Below, piece after piece: positions 1 through 9,261 of a stretch of 64,000 nucleotides of DNA. The stretch spans positions 426,532-490,531 of the forward strand of contig NZ_GG694006.1 in assembly GCF_000160695.1 (NCBI RefSeq), in the 5' to 3' direction. The DNA comes from Centipeda flueggei ATCC 43531. GTDB taxonomy: Bacteria; Bacillota; Negativicutes; Selenomonadales; Selenomonadaceae. Every line of letters starts with the position of its first letter. The stretch's first letter is position 1. The translations under genes and the position numbers were made by a program. The notes beneath the pieces were generated by a model, which worked only from the letters and a program-made list of their open reading frames with translations, did not search any database and was not told the DNA's origin.

Positions 1-42
1 GTACACTGCGTGCTTTTTTACCGTGTGGTGGAAAATAAAATC

Positions 43-1431
43 TCAAACACTTTGCAGGAAGGTATCATATCCCTTTTTCATTTCATAGATGTCCGCCTTG
101 CTCGTAACCTCCCACGGTGCATGCATGCTCATCACTGCAACCCCGTTGTCGATCACGTTCATCCCATAGCGCGCCATAATGTAGGCAATCGTCCCGCCGC
201 CGCCGAGATCGACGCGTCCAAGCTCTGCAAGCTGATAGCGGACGCCGTTTTCATCCATCATGCGGCGCAGTTCGCCCAGATACTCTGCACTCGCGTCACT
301 GGAGCCGGACTTGCCGCGTGATCCCGTGAACTTGTTGAATACCATTCCTCGTCCAAGATAGGCAACGTTCTTCTTCTCAAACGCATCCGCATAGAGCGCG
401 TCATAGGCGCTCGAAACATCCGAGGAGAGCATCCGCGAACAGGCGAGCGTACGGCGCAGGGAGAGCTCCGTATACTGCCCGCAGGCAGAGAGCACCTCGG
501 CGACCATGTTTTCAAAGAAGCGCGACTGCATCCCTGTCGCGCCGACGCTGCCGATCTCCTCCTTGTCAACGAGGAGGCAGCACCCCGTACGCCGCACATC
601 CGCCGTCTCAACCATGGAGCGGAGTGCCGTATAGGAGCAGACGCGGTCATCCTGTCCGTAGCCGAGCACCATGCTGCGGTCAAATCCCAGCTCACGCGCA
701 CGGCCTGCCGGAACGAGGGTCAGCTCTGCCGACTGGAAATCCTCCTCATCAATGCCGTACGTCTTCCGGATGAGAGCCAGCACGCCATCCTTGACGGACT
801 CTTTTTCCTCCTTTGCGAGGGGGATTCCGCCGATCAGCACATCGAGTTTCTCACCCTCGATCACCTTTGCCGCTTTTTTCTCCAGCTGCTCCTGCGAGAG
901 ATGGACGAGCAGATCCGTCACGCAGAACACGGGGTCGTCCGCCTTCTCCCCGAGCGTGATCGTGACCGTTGTGCCGTCCTTCTTGACGACAACACCGTGC
1001 AGGGCAAGCGGAATCGTCACCCACTGATACTTCTTGATGCCGCCGTAGTAATGCGTATCAAAGTACGCCAGTCCGCCGTCCTCATAGAGCGGATTCTGCT
1101 TCACATCAAGGCGGCACGTGTCGATGTGTGCACCGAGGATATTCATGCCGTGTTCCATCGGCTCTGTGCCGATATGAAAGAGCACAATCGCCTTTTTCAT
1201 ATTGACGGCGTAGACCTTGTCCCCCGCGCGGAGCTGCGTCCCCTCAGCGATAATGTCCGCCAGATCGCGGTAGCCCGCCGCCTCAGCAGCACGTACCGCC
1301 TCCTGCACACTCTCACGCTCCGTCTTGCAGTCCGAGAGGAAATCAATATAGCCGCGTGCGAGCGCATCCACCGCTGCGCGTTCCTCTGCCGAATAGCCCG
1401 TCCAAACGGACTTTTTCTTATCGTCACTCAT
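43..1431 (-). CDS. M18 family aminopeptidase
   Basis: Predicted cytosolic zinc aminopeptidase of the M18 (aspartyl aminopeptidase/ApeB-like) family, 462 aa, close to the usual family length. Visible family motifs are AHID at residues 101-104 (first metal ligand), GYGQDDRVC at 258-266, the metal/catalytic DKEEIGS at 289-295 and a C-terminal MHAPWE-type motif near residue 436. The ATG at 1431 follows AAAGGAACC. It is the last gene of the birA-coaX-dusB operon and starts 16 bp after the dusB stop. M18 enzymes remove N-terminal residues, often acidic ones, from peptides; the substrate here is not readable. No clear terminator is visible in the 42 bases left before the window edge. Confidence 0.92.
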   Translation of the reverse strand: MSDDKKKSVWTGYSAEERAAVDALARGYIDFLSDCKTERESVQEAVRAAEAAGYRDLADIIAEGTQLRAGDKVYAVNMKKAIVLFHIGTEPMEHGMNILGAHIDTCRLDVKQNPLYEDGGLAYFDTHYYGGIKKYQWVTIPLALHGVVVKKDGTTVTITLGEKADDPVFCVTDLLVHLSQEQLEKKAAKVIEGEKLDVLIGGIPLAKEEKESVKDGVLALIRKTYGIDEEDFQSAELTLVPAGRARELGFDRSMVLGYGQDDRVCSYTALRSMVETADVRRTGCCLLVDKEEIGSVGATGMQSRFFENMVAEVLSACGQYTELSLRRTLACSRMLSSDVSSAYDALYADAFEKKNVAYLGRGMVFNKFTGSRGKSGSSDASAEYLGELRRMMDENGVRYQLAELGRVDLGGGGTIAYIMARYGMNVIDNGVAVMSMHAPWEVTSKADIYEMKKGYDTFLQSV

Positions 1432-1447
1432 AATGGTTCCTTTCTAC

Positions 1448-2419
1448 CTATACTCCCCATGCCCCATGGAGAATCTCTGCAAACTCTGTCCGCGATGCCG
1501 CGCGGTTGAATCGCTCACGCAGCTCTGCGCTGCCCTTCAGACCGCGCGTGTACCACGCCGCATGCTTGCGCATCTCGCGGATCCCAATGTACTCGCCCTT
1601 GTACCCGACTAAGAGATCGAGATGGCGCAGAATCACCGCCGCACGCTCCGCCAGCGTCGGCGGCGGCAGCTCCTCCCCCGTATGCAGCCAGTGAATCAGC
1701 TGCGGAAAAATCCATGGATTTCCCTGCGCACCGCGCCCGATCATCACTGCATCTGCCCCCGTGATCTCAAGTGCACGTTTGAGATCGGCAGGACGGCGGA
1801 CATCCCCGCTCACGATGACGGGAATCCCGACCGCACGCTTCACCGCGGCAATCGCTGCATAGTCCGCGCTGCCGCTGTAAAACTGCTCGCGCGTCCGCCC
1901 ATGCACGGCGACCGCGTCCACGCCGACCGCCTCCGCCATGCGTGCGATTTCCACTGCGTTGCGCGAGGCATCGTCCCAGCCGAGCCGCATCTTCACCGTG
2001 AACGGCAGACGCGTCGCACGGCGGATCGCCGTCAAAATCTCCTCCGCCCGCTTTGGGTCACGCATCAGTGCTGATCCTTCGCCGTTCCTGACGACCTTCG
2101 GTGCGGGACATCCCATATTGAAATCGAGGATATCCGCCGTTCCAAGCTCCTCGATATACGCCGCCGCCTCGGCTGCCATCCTCGCCGACTTGGCAAAGAT
2201 CTGCATCGCAATCGGACGCTCATCCGGCTCCGTACGCAGCATATTCATCGTGTGCTCATTGCGGTAGTGAATGCCCTGACTGCTGACCATCTCCGCGAAG
2301 GCGAGCGGGCAGCCCATTCCATGCGCAATCACGCGGTAGGAAGTATCCGTGACCCCCGCCATCGGCGCGAGAAAAATCGGATCGTCAAAGGCAAACGCGC
2401 CGAGTTTCATTGGGTTCAC
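1448..2419 (-). CDS. dusB: tRNA-dihydrouridine synthase, DusB type
   Basis: FMN-dependent enzyme that reduces uridines in the tRNA D-loop to dihydrouridine. The 323-aa protein has the TIM-barrel start APMAGVTD (residues 18-25) and the active-site stretch [10 protein letters not shown] with Cys104, the general acid of the family, followed by an RNGEGSALM motif. The GTG at 2419 is chosen because it overlaps the coaX stop (GTGA) and is preceded by GAGAGG at 8 nt; an in-frame ATG at 2410 is an alternative. The translational overlap with coaX argues for one operon. The subfamily (DusB rather than another Dus) is inferred from the Firmicute context. Confidence 0.93.
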   Translation of the reverse strand: MNPMKLGAFAFDDPIFLAPMAGVTDTSYRVIAHGMGCPLAFAEMVSSQGIHYRNEHTMNMLRTEPDERPIAMQIFAKSARMAAEAAAYIEELGTADILDFNMGCPAPKVVRNGEGSALMRDPKRAEEILTAIRRATRLPFTVKMRLGWDDASRNAVEIARMAEAVGVDAVAVHGRTREQFYSGSADYAAIAAVKRAVGIPVIVSGDVRRPADLKRALEITGADAVMIGRGAQGNPWIFPQLIHWLHTGEELPPPTLAERAAVILRHLDLLVGYKGEYIGIREMRKHAAWYTRGLKGSAELRERFNRAASRTEFAEILHGAWGV

Positions 2420-3183
2420 GGCAGATTCCTCTCATAGAGGACGCGCAGACCCGTCAGCGTCAGAAAGTGATCGACCTTGTCGATGGTCTGGGACTCCTTT
2501 GCTACCATACGAGCAAACCCGCCCGTGGCAACGACCTTCATCTCCATCGCGAGCTCCGCCTTGATGCGGCGCACGATTGCATCAATCTGACCCACGTAGC
2601 CATAGATGATGCCCGCCTGCATGCCCTGAATCGTACTGCGGCAGACCACCGTCTTGGGCGGTACGAGCTCGATGCGCGGGAGCTGCGCTGCCCGCTGAAA
2701 GAGCGCTTCGGCACTTGAGCCAAGTCCCGGTGCAATCACGCCGCCGAGAAAATCTCCGTTCTCTGCCACAATGTCAAATGTCGTCGCCGTTCCAATGTCG
2801 ATCACGATCAGCGGGCCGCCGTACTGCTCATGTGCACCGATGACATTCACAATACGGTCTGCACCGATGGACCGCGGATTCTCGTAGTTCAGCCGAATCC
2901 CCGTCCGTATCCCGGGACCGACGATGAGCGGGCGGATGTGGAAATATCGCTCGCACATCTTGCGCAGTGGGACGACCAGCGGCGGTACAACCGACGAGAT
3001 AATGACGGCCTGAATATCCGACAGAGAGAGCCCCTGATAGTGAAAGAGCTCATTGATCAGGATGCCATACTCATCTCCTGTCTTCTGACGATCTGTCGAA
3101 ATGCGCCAATGCCGCAGGAGCTTCGCCCCGTCATAGGCCCCCATCACGATATTGCTGTTTCCGATGTCCAGTACAAGCAGCAA
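2416..3183 (-). CDS. coaX: Type III pantothenate kinase
   Basis: Phosphorylates pantothenate in the first committed step of coenzyme A synthesis; CoaX enzymes are not feedback-inhibited by CoA and need a monovalent cation. The ASKHA fold motifs are DIGNSN (residues 6-11), GADRIVN and [11 protein letters not shown] start the gene at TTG 3183, not at upstream in-frame codons, because GGAGG lies at 3191-3195 with 7-nt spacing and the protein then begins directly with the first beta strand (255 aa, the family length). It follows birA by about 66 bp. Pairing of birA with coaX is common in Firmicutes. Confidence 0.94.
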   Translation of the reverse strand: MLLVLDIGNSNIVMGAYDGAKLLRHWRISTDRQKTGDEYGILINELFHYQGLSLSDIQAVIISSVVPPLVVPLRKMCERYFHIRPLIVGPGIRTGIRLNYENPRSIGADRIVNVIGAHEQYGGPLIVIDIGTATTFDIVAENGDFLGGVIAPGLGSSAEALFQRAAQLPRIELVPPKTVVCRSTIQGMQAGIIYGYVGQIDAIVRRIKAELAMEMKVVATGGFARMVAKESQTIDKVDHFLTLTGLRVLYERNLP

Positions 3184-3249
3184 ATTCCTTCCTCCATACA
3201 AACGTCTCTGCCATTCTGTCACGTAAACGCTTTGCGCACGTATACGTAC

Positions 3250-4221
3250 TCATTTCTTCGGACGAATCGAAACGTCTCCTGCGAGCACGCGCCGCCGCCC
3301 CATCTTTGTATCGACAAAGAGCGCTCCGTCTGCGTCAATATCCGCCGCAACGCCCTCGAACTCCTCGCCTGCCGGGCCTATAACGCGTACCGTCTGCCCG
3401 AGCGTCACGGCATACTTGCGCCACGCTGCAAGCACAGGAGCAAAGCCTTCCCGCTGTACCTCCTGATAGAGCACATCCACCGCACGCAGGAGCTCCTGCA
3501 AAAATGCTACGCGCGGCAGCGGCGTCCCCTTCATCTGCATCAGCGATGTCGCCGTGTCCCGCAGTTCCTCGGGAAAATCCTCACGTGCAATATTCACGTT
3601 GATGCCGATTCCGATCACGACATAGTCCACGCGATCCATCTCTGCACTCATCTCCGTGAGAATACCGACCAGTTTACGCCCCTTATGAATAATATCATTC
3701 GGCCACTTGATTGCTGCACGCAGACCGAAATGCTCCATCGCGCGCGCAACGGCAACCGCCGCCATCAGTGTACACTTTGGTGCATCCTGCGGCAGAAACG
3801 TCGGGCGCAGGAGAATACTCACCCAAATTCCTTTGCCCGGCGGTGAGAAAAAATGCCGCTCCATACGCCCGCGTCCCGTCCCCTGGCTGTCGGCAACAAC
3901 GACCGTGCCGTCCTCTGCGCCCTCATGTGCCAGCTGTTTCAGGACAAGATTCGTCGAATCCACAGCATCATAGCAGATGATCTTTTTCCCAACGAGTGCC
4001 GTTCCCAGATCCTTTGTGATCTCCGCCTCAATCAGCCGATCCGGAGCAGCCCGCAGGATGTATCCGCTGCGCGGTGCACTTGCAATGTCATAGCCCGCCT
4101 CACGCAGTGCCGCAATCTTCTTCCACACTGCTGCGCGCGTCACACCGAGCCGTGCCGCAATCTTCTCCCCCGAAACACAGCCCCCTGCCTCACGCAGCAG
4201 TTCCAATACATCGCTCCGCAT
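3250..4221 (-). CDS. birA: Bifunctional biotin-[acetyl-CoA-carboxylase] ligase / biotin operon repressor
   Basis: Activates biotin as biotinyl-AMP and attaches it to a lysine of biotin-carrier domains; the N-terminal winged helix suggests it also represses biotin genes. The 323-aa product has an N-terminal HTH (about residues 1-60), the biotin/ATP loop GRGRMERHFFSPPGKG and KWPNDI. The loop carries Met-Glu where many family members have Gly-Arg. Start ATG 4221 is preceded by GGAGG (4229-4233) at 7 nt; the in-frame start 18 nt upstream has no such site. First gene of the birA-coaX-dusB-M18 operon. Confidence 0.93.
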   Translation of the reverse strand: MRSDVLELLREAGGCVSGEKIAARLGVTRAAVWKKIAALREAGYDIASAPRSGYILRAAPDRLIEAEITKDLGTALVGKKIICYDAVDSTNLVLKQLAHEGAEDGTVVVADSQGTGRGRMERHFFSPPGKGIWVSILLRPTFLPQDAPKCTLMAAVAVARAMEHFGLRAAIKWPNDIIHKGRKLVGILTEMSAEMDRVDYVVIGIGINVNIAREDFPEELRDTATSLMQMKGTPLPRVAFLQELLRAVDVLYQEVQREGFAPVLAAWRKYAVTLGQTVRVIGPAGEEFEGVAADIDADGALFVDTKMGRRRVLAGDVSIRPKK

Positions 4222-4238
4222 CGCCGCACCTCCAAACA

Positions 4239-4275
4239 AAAAGTGATCTGCCCCATTATACAGCAGATCACTTTT
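4239..4275 (-). terminator. Terminator of the glycan operon with a TATAAT in its loop
   Basis: A perfect 12-bp inverted repeat (AAAAGTGATCTG / CAGATCACTTTT) followed on the minus strand by TTTTTGTTT, 37 nt downstream of the glycosyltransferase stop at 4312. The 13-nt loop contains TATAAT (plus-strand 4255-4260), so the same stretch could serve as a -10 element for birA. No good -35 is present 16-18 nt upstream, so the promoter reading is weak, while the terminator reading is strong. Confidence 0.75.
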
Positions 4276-4311
4276 CCACGCTACAAAAACATTGAACGAT
4301 AAATCCGATCT

Positions 4312-5667
4312 CTAAACACGCTTCGCCCGAACAAGCCACTGATAGGCATCGAGGTCCTCCGCATCCACAGAGATCGTTTGGAGTGACAGAAGTTCCTCGC
4401 GCAGCCGTTTCCCTATGTCAGGAGATGGAACGGTTACGTATCTCATGTCCTGGATATCAAATTGGGCTTCCTGAAAGAGCTTGATTATCTCTTTTTTCGT
4501 AAAAAACCGGAAGTGCGTCCGATCCAAAATTCCCATATCTTCGTAGGTCCAGCGGCCGGAAAGAAGACCATAAAACGTGCTGATATGGGCCACATTGGGA
4601 ATACTCGCGATAACTTCTCCGCCGGGAGCGAGCAGTTCCCGCATATTCTCGATTGCTTTCCATGGATTCTGTAAGTGCTCAATGACATCGCCCATGACGA
4701 TATAGTCGAAGCGTTCGGCAACTTGTGATGGATCAAGACGCTCTACATCCATCGAAAGAATCGTCGCATACGGTGCAGCAATTTCTGCTGCCTTTTCGTT
4801 CAGTTCCACACCATAAAGACGTACTGATGGATTTTGTGCACCGATTTCCCGCAGGGTCGCCCCACAGGCGCAGCCGATCTCAAGGACACGCAAACCAGCT
4901 TTTGAGAAGTCCATCAAAGACATAAGATCTCTGCGCGGGAAAAATGAATAGTCCAGTGAAACGCCCCATTTTTCATGGAAGAAATCACATTCCCGTCGAT
5001 AGCTGTCCGACGTCGTATCGGGATTTTCTCCATCACGATGCACATAGGTGCTCGGCAAGGACGCCAGCCCATAGCCTGCCCGTGTCATACGGACCGTAAA
5101 GTCATAGGACGCGAGTGCAGGAAGAGAGTAACGCTCATCGAGATTTCCTGCCGCCGATACGGCATCTCTCCGTGCCATCAGCGCAAACATCTCCACAAAG
5201 ATTTCTGGACGAGGCGGATTCCCCTGCGCACGAATCTCCTCCGCCACATGCACATAGTCATTCCACGAGAGATAGTCGTTCGGTGGGATCAGCTGCGCCC
5301 TCCGATATGCCACAGGGGCAACGCCAATCACTGCCCCAACGTTTGGGTCCGCAATGAGCACATCCAACATATCCTCCACCGTATGCTGCGCGAGCATCAC
5401 ATCTGCATGAAGGAAAAGAAGGACCTCCCCCTCTGAGGCTCGAATCCCCTCATTCACCGCATGTGCATAGCCATGATGCTCCTCACTGCGAAGTATACGA
5501 ACATGGTCCATCGCATCAGATGTAAAAATCTGCTCATCTGCCGACGAACCATCATCGACAACAATCACTTCATACGGAATACGCACTGTATTCCGTACAG
5601 AAAAGAGGCAGCGTTCCAGATGTTCCCGCATGTTGTAAACCGGAAGGATAATGCTTAATTTTGCCAC
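4312..5667 (-). CDS. GT2 glycosyltransferase fused to class I SAM methyltransferase
   Basis: 451-aa two-domain protein. Residues 1 to about 230 are a family-2 glycosyltransferase (SIILPVYN at the N-terminus, VVDDGSS, and LHADVML as a DXD-like motif). Residues from about 255 on are a class I methyltransferase with VLEIGCACG, DYIVMGDVIEHL and an LLAPGGEVIASIPN strand, resembling UbiG/Methyltransf_23-type domains. It should transfer a sugar and methylate a related acceptor, but neither substrate is readable. The GTG at 5667 follows GAGGT at 6 nt. It is the last gene of the glycan island and is followed by a strong terminator. Confidence 0.85.
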   Translation of the reverse strand: MAKLSIILPVYNMREHLERCLFSVRNTVRIPYEVIVVDDGSSADEQIFTSDAMDHVRILRSEEHHGYAHAVNEGIRASEGEVLLFLHADVMLAQHTVEDMLDVLIADPNVGAVIGVAPVAYRRAQLIPPNDYLSWNDYVHVAEEIRAQGNPPRPEIFVEMFALMARRDAVSAAGNLDERYSLPALASYDFTVRMTRAGYGLASLPSTYVHRDGENPDTTSDSYRRECDFFHEKWGVSLDYSFFPRRDLMSLMDFSKAGLRVLEIGCACGATLREIGAQNPSVRLYGVELNEKAAEIAAPYATILSMDVERLDPSQVAERFDYIVMGDVIEHLQNPWKAIENMRELLAPGGEVIASIPNVAHISTFYGLLSGRWTYEDMGILDRTHFRFFTKKEIIKLFQEAQFDIQDMRYVTVPSPDIGKRLREELLSLQTISVDAEDLDAYQWLVRAKRV

Positions 5668-5688
5668 CTGATTACCTCACAATCTCTG

Positions 5689-6477
5689 CTATGCCCACAG
5701 CTTCCACGGAGCACTGTTCTTATTCCACATATCATTCAGCCGCAGCTTATCTCGCTGGGTGTCCATGCACTGCCAAAAGCCGTTGTGTTTATAGGCATGC
5801 AGCCCTCCCTCTCGTGCAATGCTCTCAAGCGGTGTCGTCTCAAAAACACACAGATCATCATCCCGCAGATAGTCAAATACTGTCGGCTCAGCAACCATAA
5901 AGCCGCCGTTGATCCATCCGCCGTCTTCCTTCGCCTTTTCGACAAAACGGTTAATTTCGTTCGTTCCAGAATCAATATCCAACACGCCAAATCTGCCGCC
6001 GGGCTGAATCGCTGTCATCGTCACCACGGCTTTTCCATGATTTTTTTTATGTGTGTCGAGCAAATCATGAATGTCTACATCGCTCACCCCATCACCATAG
6101 GTCAGCATAAAGGCCTCATTTCCAATATACTTCTGCACGCGCTTAATACGCGCGCCTGTCTGCGCATCAAGCCCTGTATCGACAAGCGTTACCTTCCATG
6201 GTTCAGAGACATTGTTGTGCACGGTCATGCGATTGCCCTGTGTAAAGTCAAAGGTAACATCTGAGGTATGCAAATAGTAGTCTGCAAAGTATTCCTTGAT
6301 CATATACCCTTTATAGCCAAGGCAAATGACAAACTCATGAAACCCATAGTGGGAGTAAATCTTCATAATATGCCAGAGAATTGGTTTCCCACCGATTTCA
6401 ATCATGGGCTTTGGTCTGGACACAGACTCCTCGCTGATGCGCGTTCCACGTCCACCTGCCAGAATCACGACCTTCAT
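5689..6477 (-). CDS. rfbF: Glucose-1-phosphate cytidylyltransferase
   Basis: Makes CDP-glucose from CTP and glucose 1-phosphate, the entry step to CDP-deoxy sugars of surface polysaccharides. The 262-aa protein begins with the nucleotidyltransferase signature LAGGRGTRISEES followed by RPKPMIEIGGKP, and contains the YGDGVSDVD metal-binding motif. The ATG at 6477 is chosen because the sugar-nucleotide motif begins at once and GGGGAG lies just upstream; an in-frame start 24 nt earlier would only add an unrelated leader. CDP-glucose 4,6-dehydratase (rfbG), its usual partner, is not found in the window. Confidence 0.92.
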   Translation of the reverse strand: MKVVILAGGRGTRISEESVSRPKPMIEIGGKPILWHIMKIYSHYGFHEFVICLGYKGYMIKEYFADYYLHTSDVTFDFTQGNRMTVHNNVSEPWKVTLVDTGLDAQTGARIKRVQKYIGNEAFMLTYGDGVSDVDIHDLLDTHKKNHGKAVVTMTAIQPGGRFGVLDIDSGTNEINRFVEKAKEDGGWINGGFMVAEPTVFDYLRDDDLCVFETTPLESIAREGGLHAYKHNGFWQCMDTQRDKLRLNDMWNKNSAPWKLWA

Positions 6478-6530
6478 ACAGTTTCTCCCCTCTGCTGCCA
6501 ACAGACCGGCATCAACAACGCCTGAGATGC

Positions 6531-7397
6531 TTACATCAATTCTTTATACATTCGCTCCCAACCTGGCAGAATCCTGCCTCCGCGCCATGGCATCATCACT
6601 TCACGCGCCCGATATGGCTTTGCCCCCCAGTCCACAGGAAACTTTACCCCCAAAAGGAGTTCATAGCGACGAACCAATTCCTTCAGCATAATGGCATGCC
6701 CTGATGACACAGCATAGTTGCCGCATCGCTCAATATGCCCTTCTGCAAGATACTGTCCTGCCAATAGAAAAGCTCTTGCGGCATCCTTTACATGGACAAA
6801 ATCCACGTACTGCTCTCCTTCTGACAGAGCAAGCCGTTTTCCCTGCGCAGCAAGTGTCGGCAAAACGGCAAGAAGCTTATTCCTGCGATCATGTTCTCCA
6901 TACGTATCAAACAGAGTCAACCGGATGCTGTGCAGATCGTGCGCCGACTCATAGAATCGAACCATCGCATCAAACGCCTCTTTTGATGCCGCATACAGAT
7001 TCACCGGCTCATATGCATCACCACGATAGTACTGCCACGAAGACCGCGCATACACGAAATTTTGTACGCCATGCTGTGCCATGGCGTCGAGCAGCTTTGT
7101 CCCAAAGGTGATATTGGCGGAAATCAGTGCATCAATTTCCGCCGGAGAATGTACCGTCGTATAGTACGTGGCGAGATGAAAGACAACATCCGGCGCAGCT
7201 GTACGCACGATCTCCAAGAGAGGCATTTGATCTGCATCATAAAACTGCATATCGTCCCGCACCGTCGGCGGCAGCACATCGCGCTGCGATGTCGAGCGTA
7301 CAACGGCCGAAACATGCCACCCCTCCGCATGCAGACACTCCGCCACATATCCTCCGACAAAGCCTGTGGCGCCTGTAATCAATGCCCGGTACTTCAT
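6531..7397 (-). CDS. NAD(P)-dependent sugar epimerase/dehydratase (extended SDR)
   Basis: 288-aa extended short-chain dehydrogenase. The Rossmann motif TGATGFVGGYVAE lies at the N-terminus and the catalytic tyrosine motif is YAASK (about residue 140). Neighbouring rfbF suggests it acts on a CDP-linked 4-keto or epimerised hexose, as RfbJ-type reductases do, but this is inference; the sequence alone does not separate reductase from epimerase. The ATG at 7397 follows GGAGGA; an alternative start 15 nt upstream overlaps the preceding glycosyltransferase stop. The overlap with the upstream gene implies co-translation. Confidence 0.82.
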   Translation of the reverse strand: MKYRALITGATGFVGGYVAECLHAEGWHVSAVVRSTSQRDVLPPTVRDDMQFYDADQMPLLEIVRTAAPDVVFHLATYYTTVHSPAEIDALISANITFGTKLLDAMAQHGVQNFVYARSSWQYYRGDAYEPVNLYAASKEAFDAMVRFYESAHDLHSIRLTLFDTYGEHDRRNKLLAVLPTLAAQGKRLALSEGEQYVDFVHVKDAARAFLLAGQYLAEGHIERCGNYAVSSGHAIMLKELVRRYELLLGVKFPVDWGAKPYRAREVMMPWRGGRILPGWERMYKELM

Positions 7398-8689
7398 TGT
7401 TCTCCTCCGCAAAACTCATTCCGCCATTCCTGCAGCTGAACATCCGCAGGAAACACACGCGCAAAATGCGGCAGTGAGCTTTTGTTCTCTTCCCTGAGGA
7501 TCGGCGGCAGTTCACGCATGACCGGTTTTTGTCTGCAAAAAAGATCACGCAGTTCAACAGGCAGTCCATACAGAAAGAACTCATGCGGTACGCGCCCAAC
7601 GGCATGACAAAAACAATACTGCCGCTCATCCTCTTGGAGCACTTCGTCATAGAGCTCATGCAGCTGCCGCACCGTATTGGCAACAGAGAAATCATGCCGG
7701 ACTTTTTCCCGCGCTGCATTCCCCAAACGAACACGCTCCTCCGGATGTGCAAAAAGGAACTCAATGGCCCGGCGGTAATCGTCCCTGTTTTTAATCAACA
7801 TGCCCGTTTCATTATGTGTAATGAGATACTTTTCCGCACACTGATCAAGTGCAATCACAGGAAGCCCTGCTGCCATGGCCTCCAGAAGTGCATTCTCCGT
7901 CGTACCAAAATGATGGGAGCTCAGCAGATAGCCGAATACATCCATCTTCGCAAGCTCCGCACTCACATCCCGCACATAGTCAACAAAGCGGAACTTTTCC
8001 TCAATCCCAAGGGAGCGCGCTTCCGCGCGAATCTGCGTCACGTTGGTCAGATCGCCGACCAAAACGAACTCAATCCCAGGGACATGCGACACGGCCGCAC
8101 AGTACCTCACAAAGTCCCGATTCATCTTCGCATAGGACTGGGTACCAACATAGCCGACAACGAATCGGTCACTACGCACACGCGGCTCATGTGGACGGAT
8201 CGCATCGAATCCGCCCGAACTGTGGATCATCGACGTATGCGCACGCGCCCATGTGCGCTCTGCTTCACTCCAATAAGGATTATCCAGTGAGTACGGCGAT
8301 GTAAAAATAAAACGCTGCGGCACACGCAGGAATGCAGGCGAAATATACGGATACCAACAGCCGGAGACATGTGCCCAGACCGTCAGATGCATCCGTGTCT
8401 GCGGAAAATCTGCCAAAAAAGCCGCCATGCGCGGATGGTGCCACCATTCGATCTGCACAACATCCGCAGCATGAACGGCTGCCTCAATTTCCTTTCTGCC
8501 CGGTGCGCAAAGAATCTCCACCCCATTCGCACGGCAGGCATCAATAAAGTTCATCTTTTGCGGCTGCTCCAGCAGCAGAATGCGGTGCCGATACGGGGCG
8601 TTTGTGCGTGCCGCATACGATGCAGCGCCCGAGAGCACCTTGCCGACACCGCCGCCCATATGCGTCGTAATATGCAGTACTTCGCGCAT
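7394..8689 (-). CDS. GT4-type glycosyltransferase
   Basis: 431-aa GT-B fold glycosyltransferase. The N-terminal domain has a THMGGGVGKVL glycine loop, and the C-terminal donor site has FGTTENALLEAMAAGLPVI (the EX7E motif of GT4). This type usually adds hexoses to a growing cytosolic glycan using a nucleotide sugar. The ATG at 8689 is preferred over the GTG at 8704 because AGGAGACC precedes it. It overlaps the following epimerase by 4 nt and lies 11 nt after the RmlC-like gene, so the three are one translational unit. Confidence 0.85.
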   Translation of the reverse strand: MREVLHITTHMGGGVGKVLSGAASYAARTNAPYRHRILLLEQPQKMNFIDACRANGVEILCAPGRKEIEAAVHAADVVQIEWWHHPRMAAFLADFPQTRMHLTVWAHVSGCWYPYISPAFLRVPQRFIFTSPYSLDNPYWSEAERTWARAHTSMIHSSGGFDAIRPHEPRVRSDRFVVGYVGTQSYAKMNRDFVRYCAAVSHVPGIEFVLVGDLTNVTQIRAEARSLGIEEKFRFVDYVRDVSAELAKMDVFGYLLSSHHFGTTENALLEAMAAGLPVIALDQCAEKYLITHNETGMLIKNRDDYRRAIEFLFAHPEERVRLGNAAREKVRHDFSVANTVRQLHELYDEVLQEDERQYCFCHAVGRVPHEFFLYGLPVELRDLFCRQKPVMRELPPILREENKSSLPHFARVFPADVQLQEWRNEFCGGEQ

Positions 8690-8700
8690 AGAGGTCTCCT

Positions 8701-9249
8701 TCACTCGAACACAAACGGGCTGACAAACTCATCCAGCAGAGGAAACAGCGCATCCCGTGCCGACAGAATAGGATGAGCGGCGTTCCACGGAATTCCTGCC
8801 GAATCCCATCGTACACCTGCATCACAGTCCGGTGCATAGACACTCGTTACCTGATACATCATCAATGCATTTTCACTGAGCACATAAAAGCCATGCGCCA
8901 TCCCTTTCGGGATATAGATCATTGTGCCCTCTCCCGCGCACAGATGAAAGAGCTCGTGCTGTCCATACGTCGGCGAACCGCAGCGCAGATCAACAACCGC
9001 GTCCAGGACTTCCCCCTGTGCACAATAAACGATCTTTTCATGATCCATTGGTGGGGTCTGAAAGTGAAGTCCGCGCAAAACACCACAATGGGAAACAGAA
9101 AAATATTCTTCCGCAAAGGACGTGGGGAGCCCCAATCGCCGAAACTCCTCAACATGAAAGGTCTTGATGAATATGCCGCGCTGGTCTGCACGTACAACGG
9201 GACGAATTCTCAGACATCCGGGCAGCAAGGTCTCCTCTGCATCAAACAT
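8701..9249 (-). CDS. dTDP-4-dehydrorhamnose 3,5-epimerase-like protein (RmlC family)
   Basis: 182-aa cupin of the RmlC family. The family motifs VLRGLHFQ (with the His near the active site), DAVVDLR and YIPKGMAHGF are present. RmlC enzymes epimerise C3 and C5 of 4-keto-6-deoxyhexoses. No rmlA, rmlB or rmlD is nearby, while rfbF is, so the substrate may be a CDP-linked ketosugar; that is inference. The length matches the family. The ATG at 9249 has a GAGGAGG site 7-8 nt upstream. Confidence 0.86.
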   Translation of the reverse strand: MFDAEETLLPGCLRIRPVVRADQRGIFIKTFHVEEFRRLGLPTSFAEEYFSVSHCGVLRGLHFQTPPMDHEKIVYCAQGEVLDAVVDLRCGSPTYGQHELFHLCAGEGTMIYIPKGMAHGFYVLSENALMMYQVTSVYAPDCDAGVRWDSAGIPWNAAHPILSARDALFPLLDEFVSPFVFE

Positions 9250-9261
9250 ACTTACGCCTCC

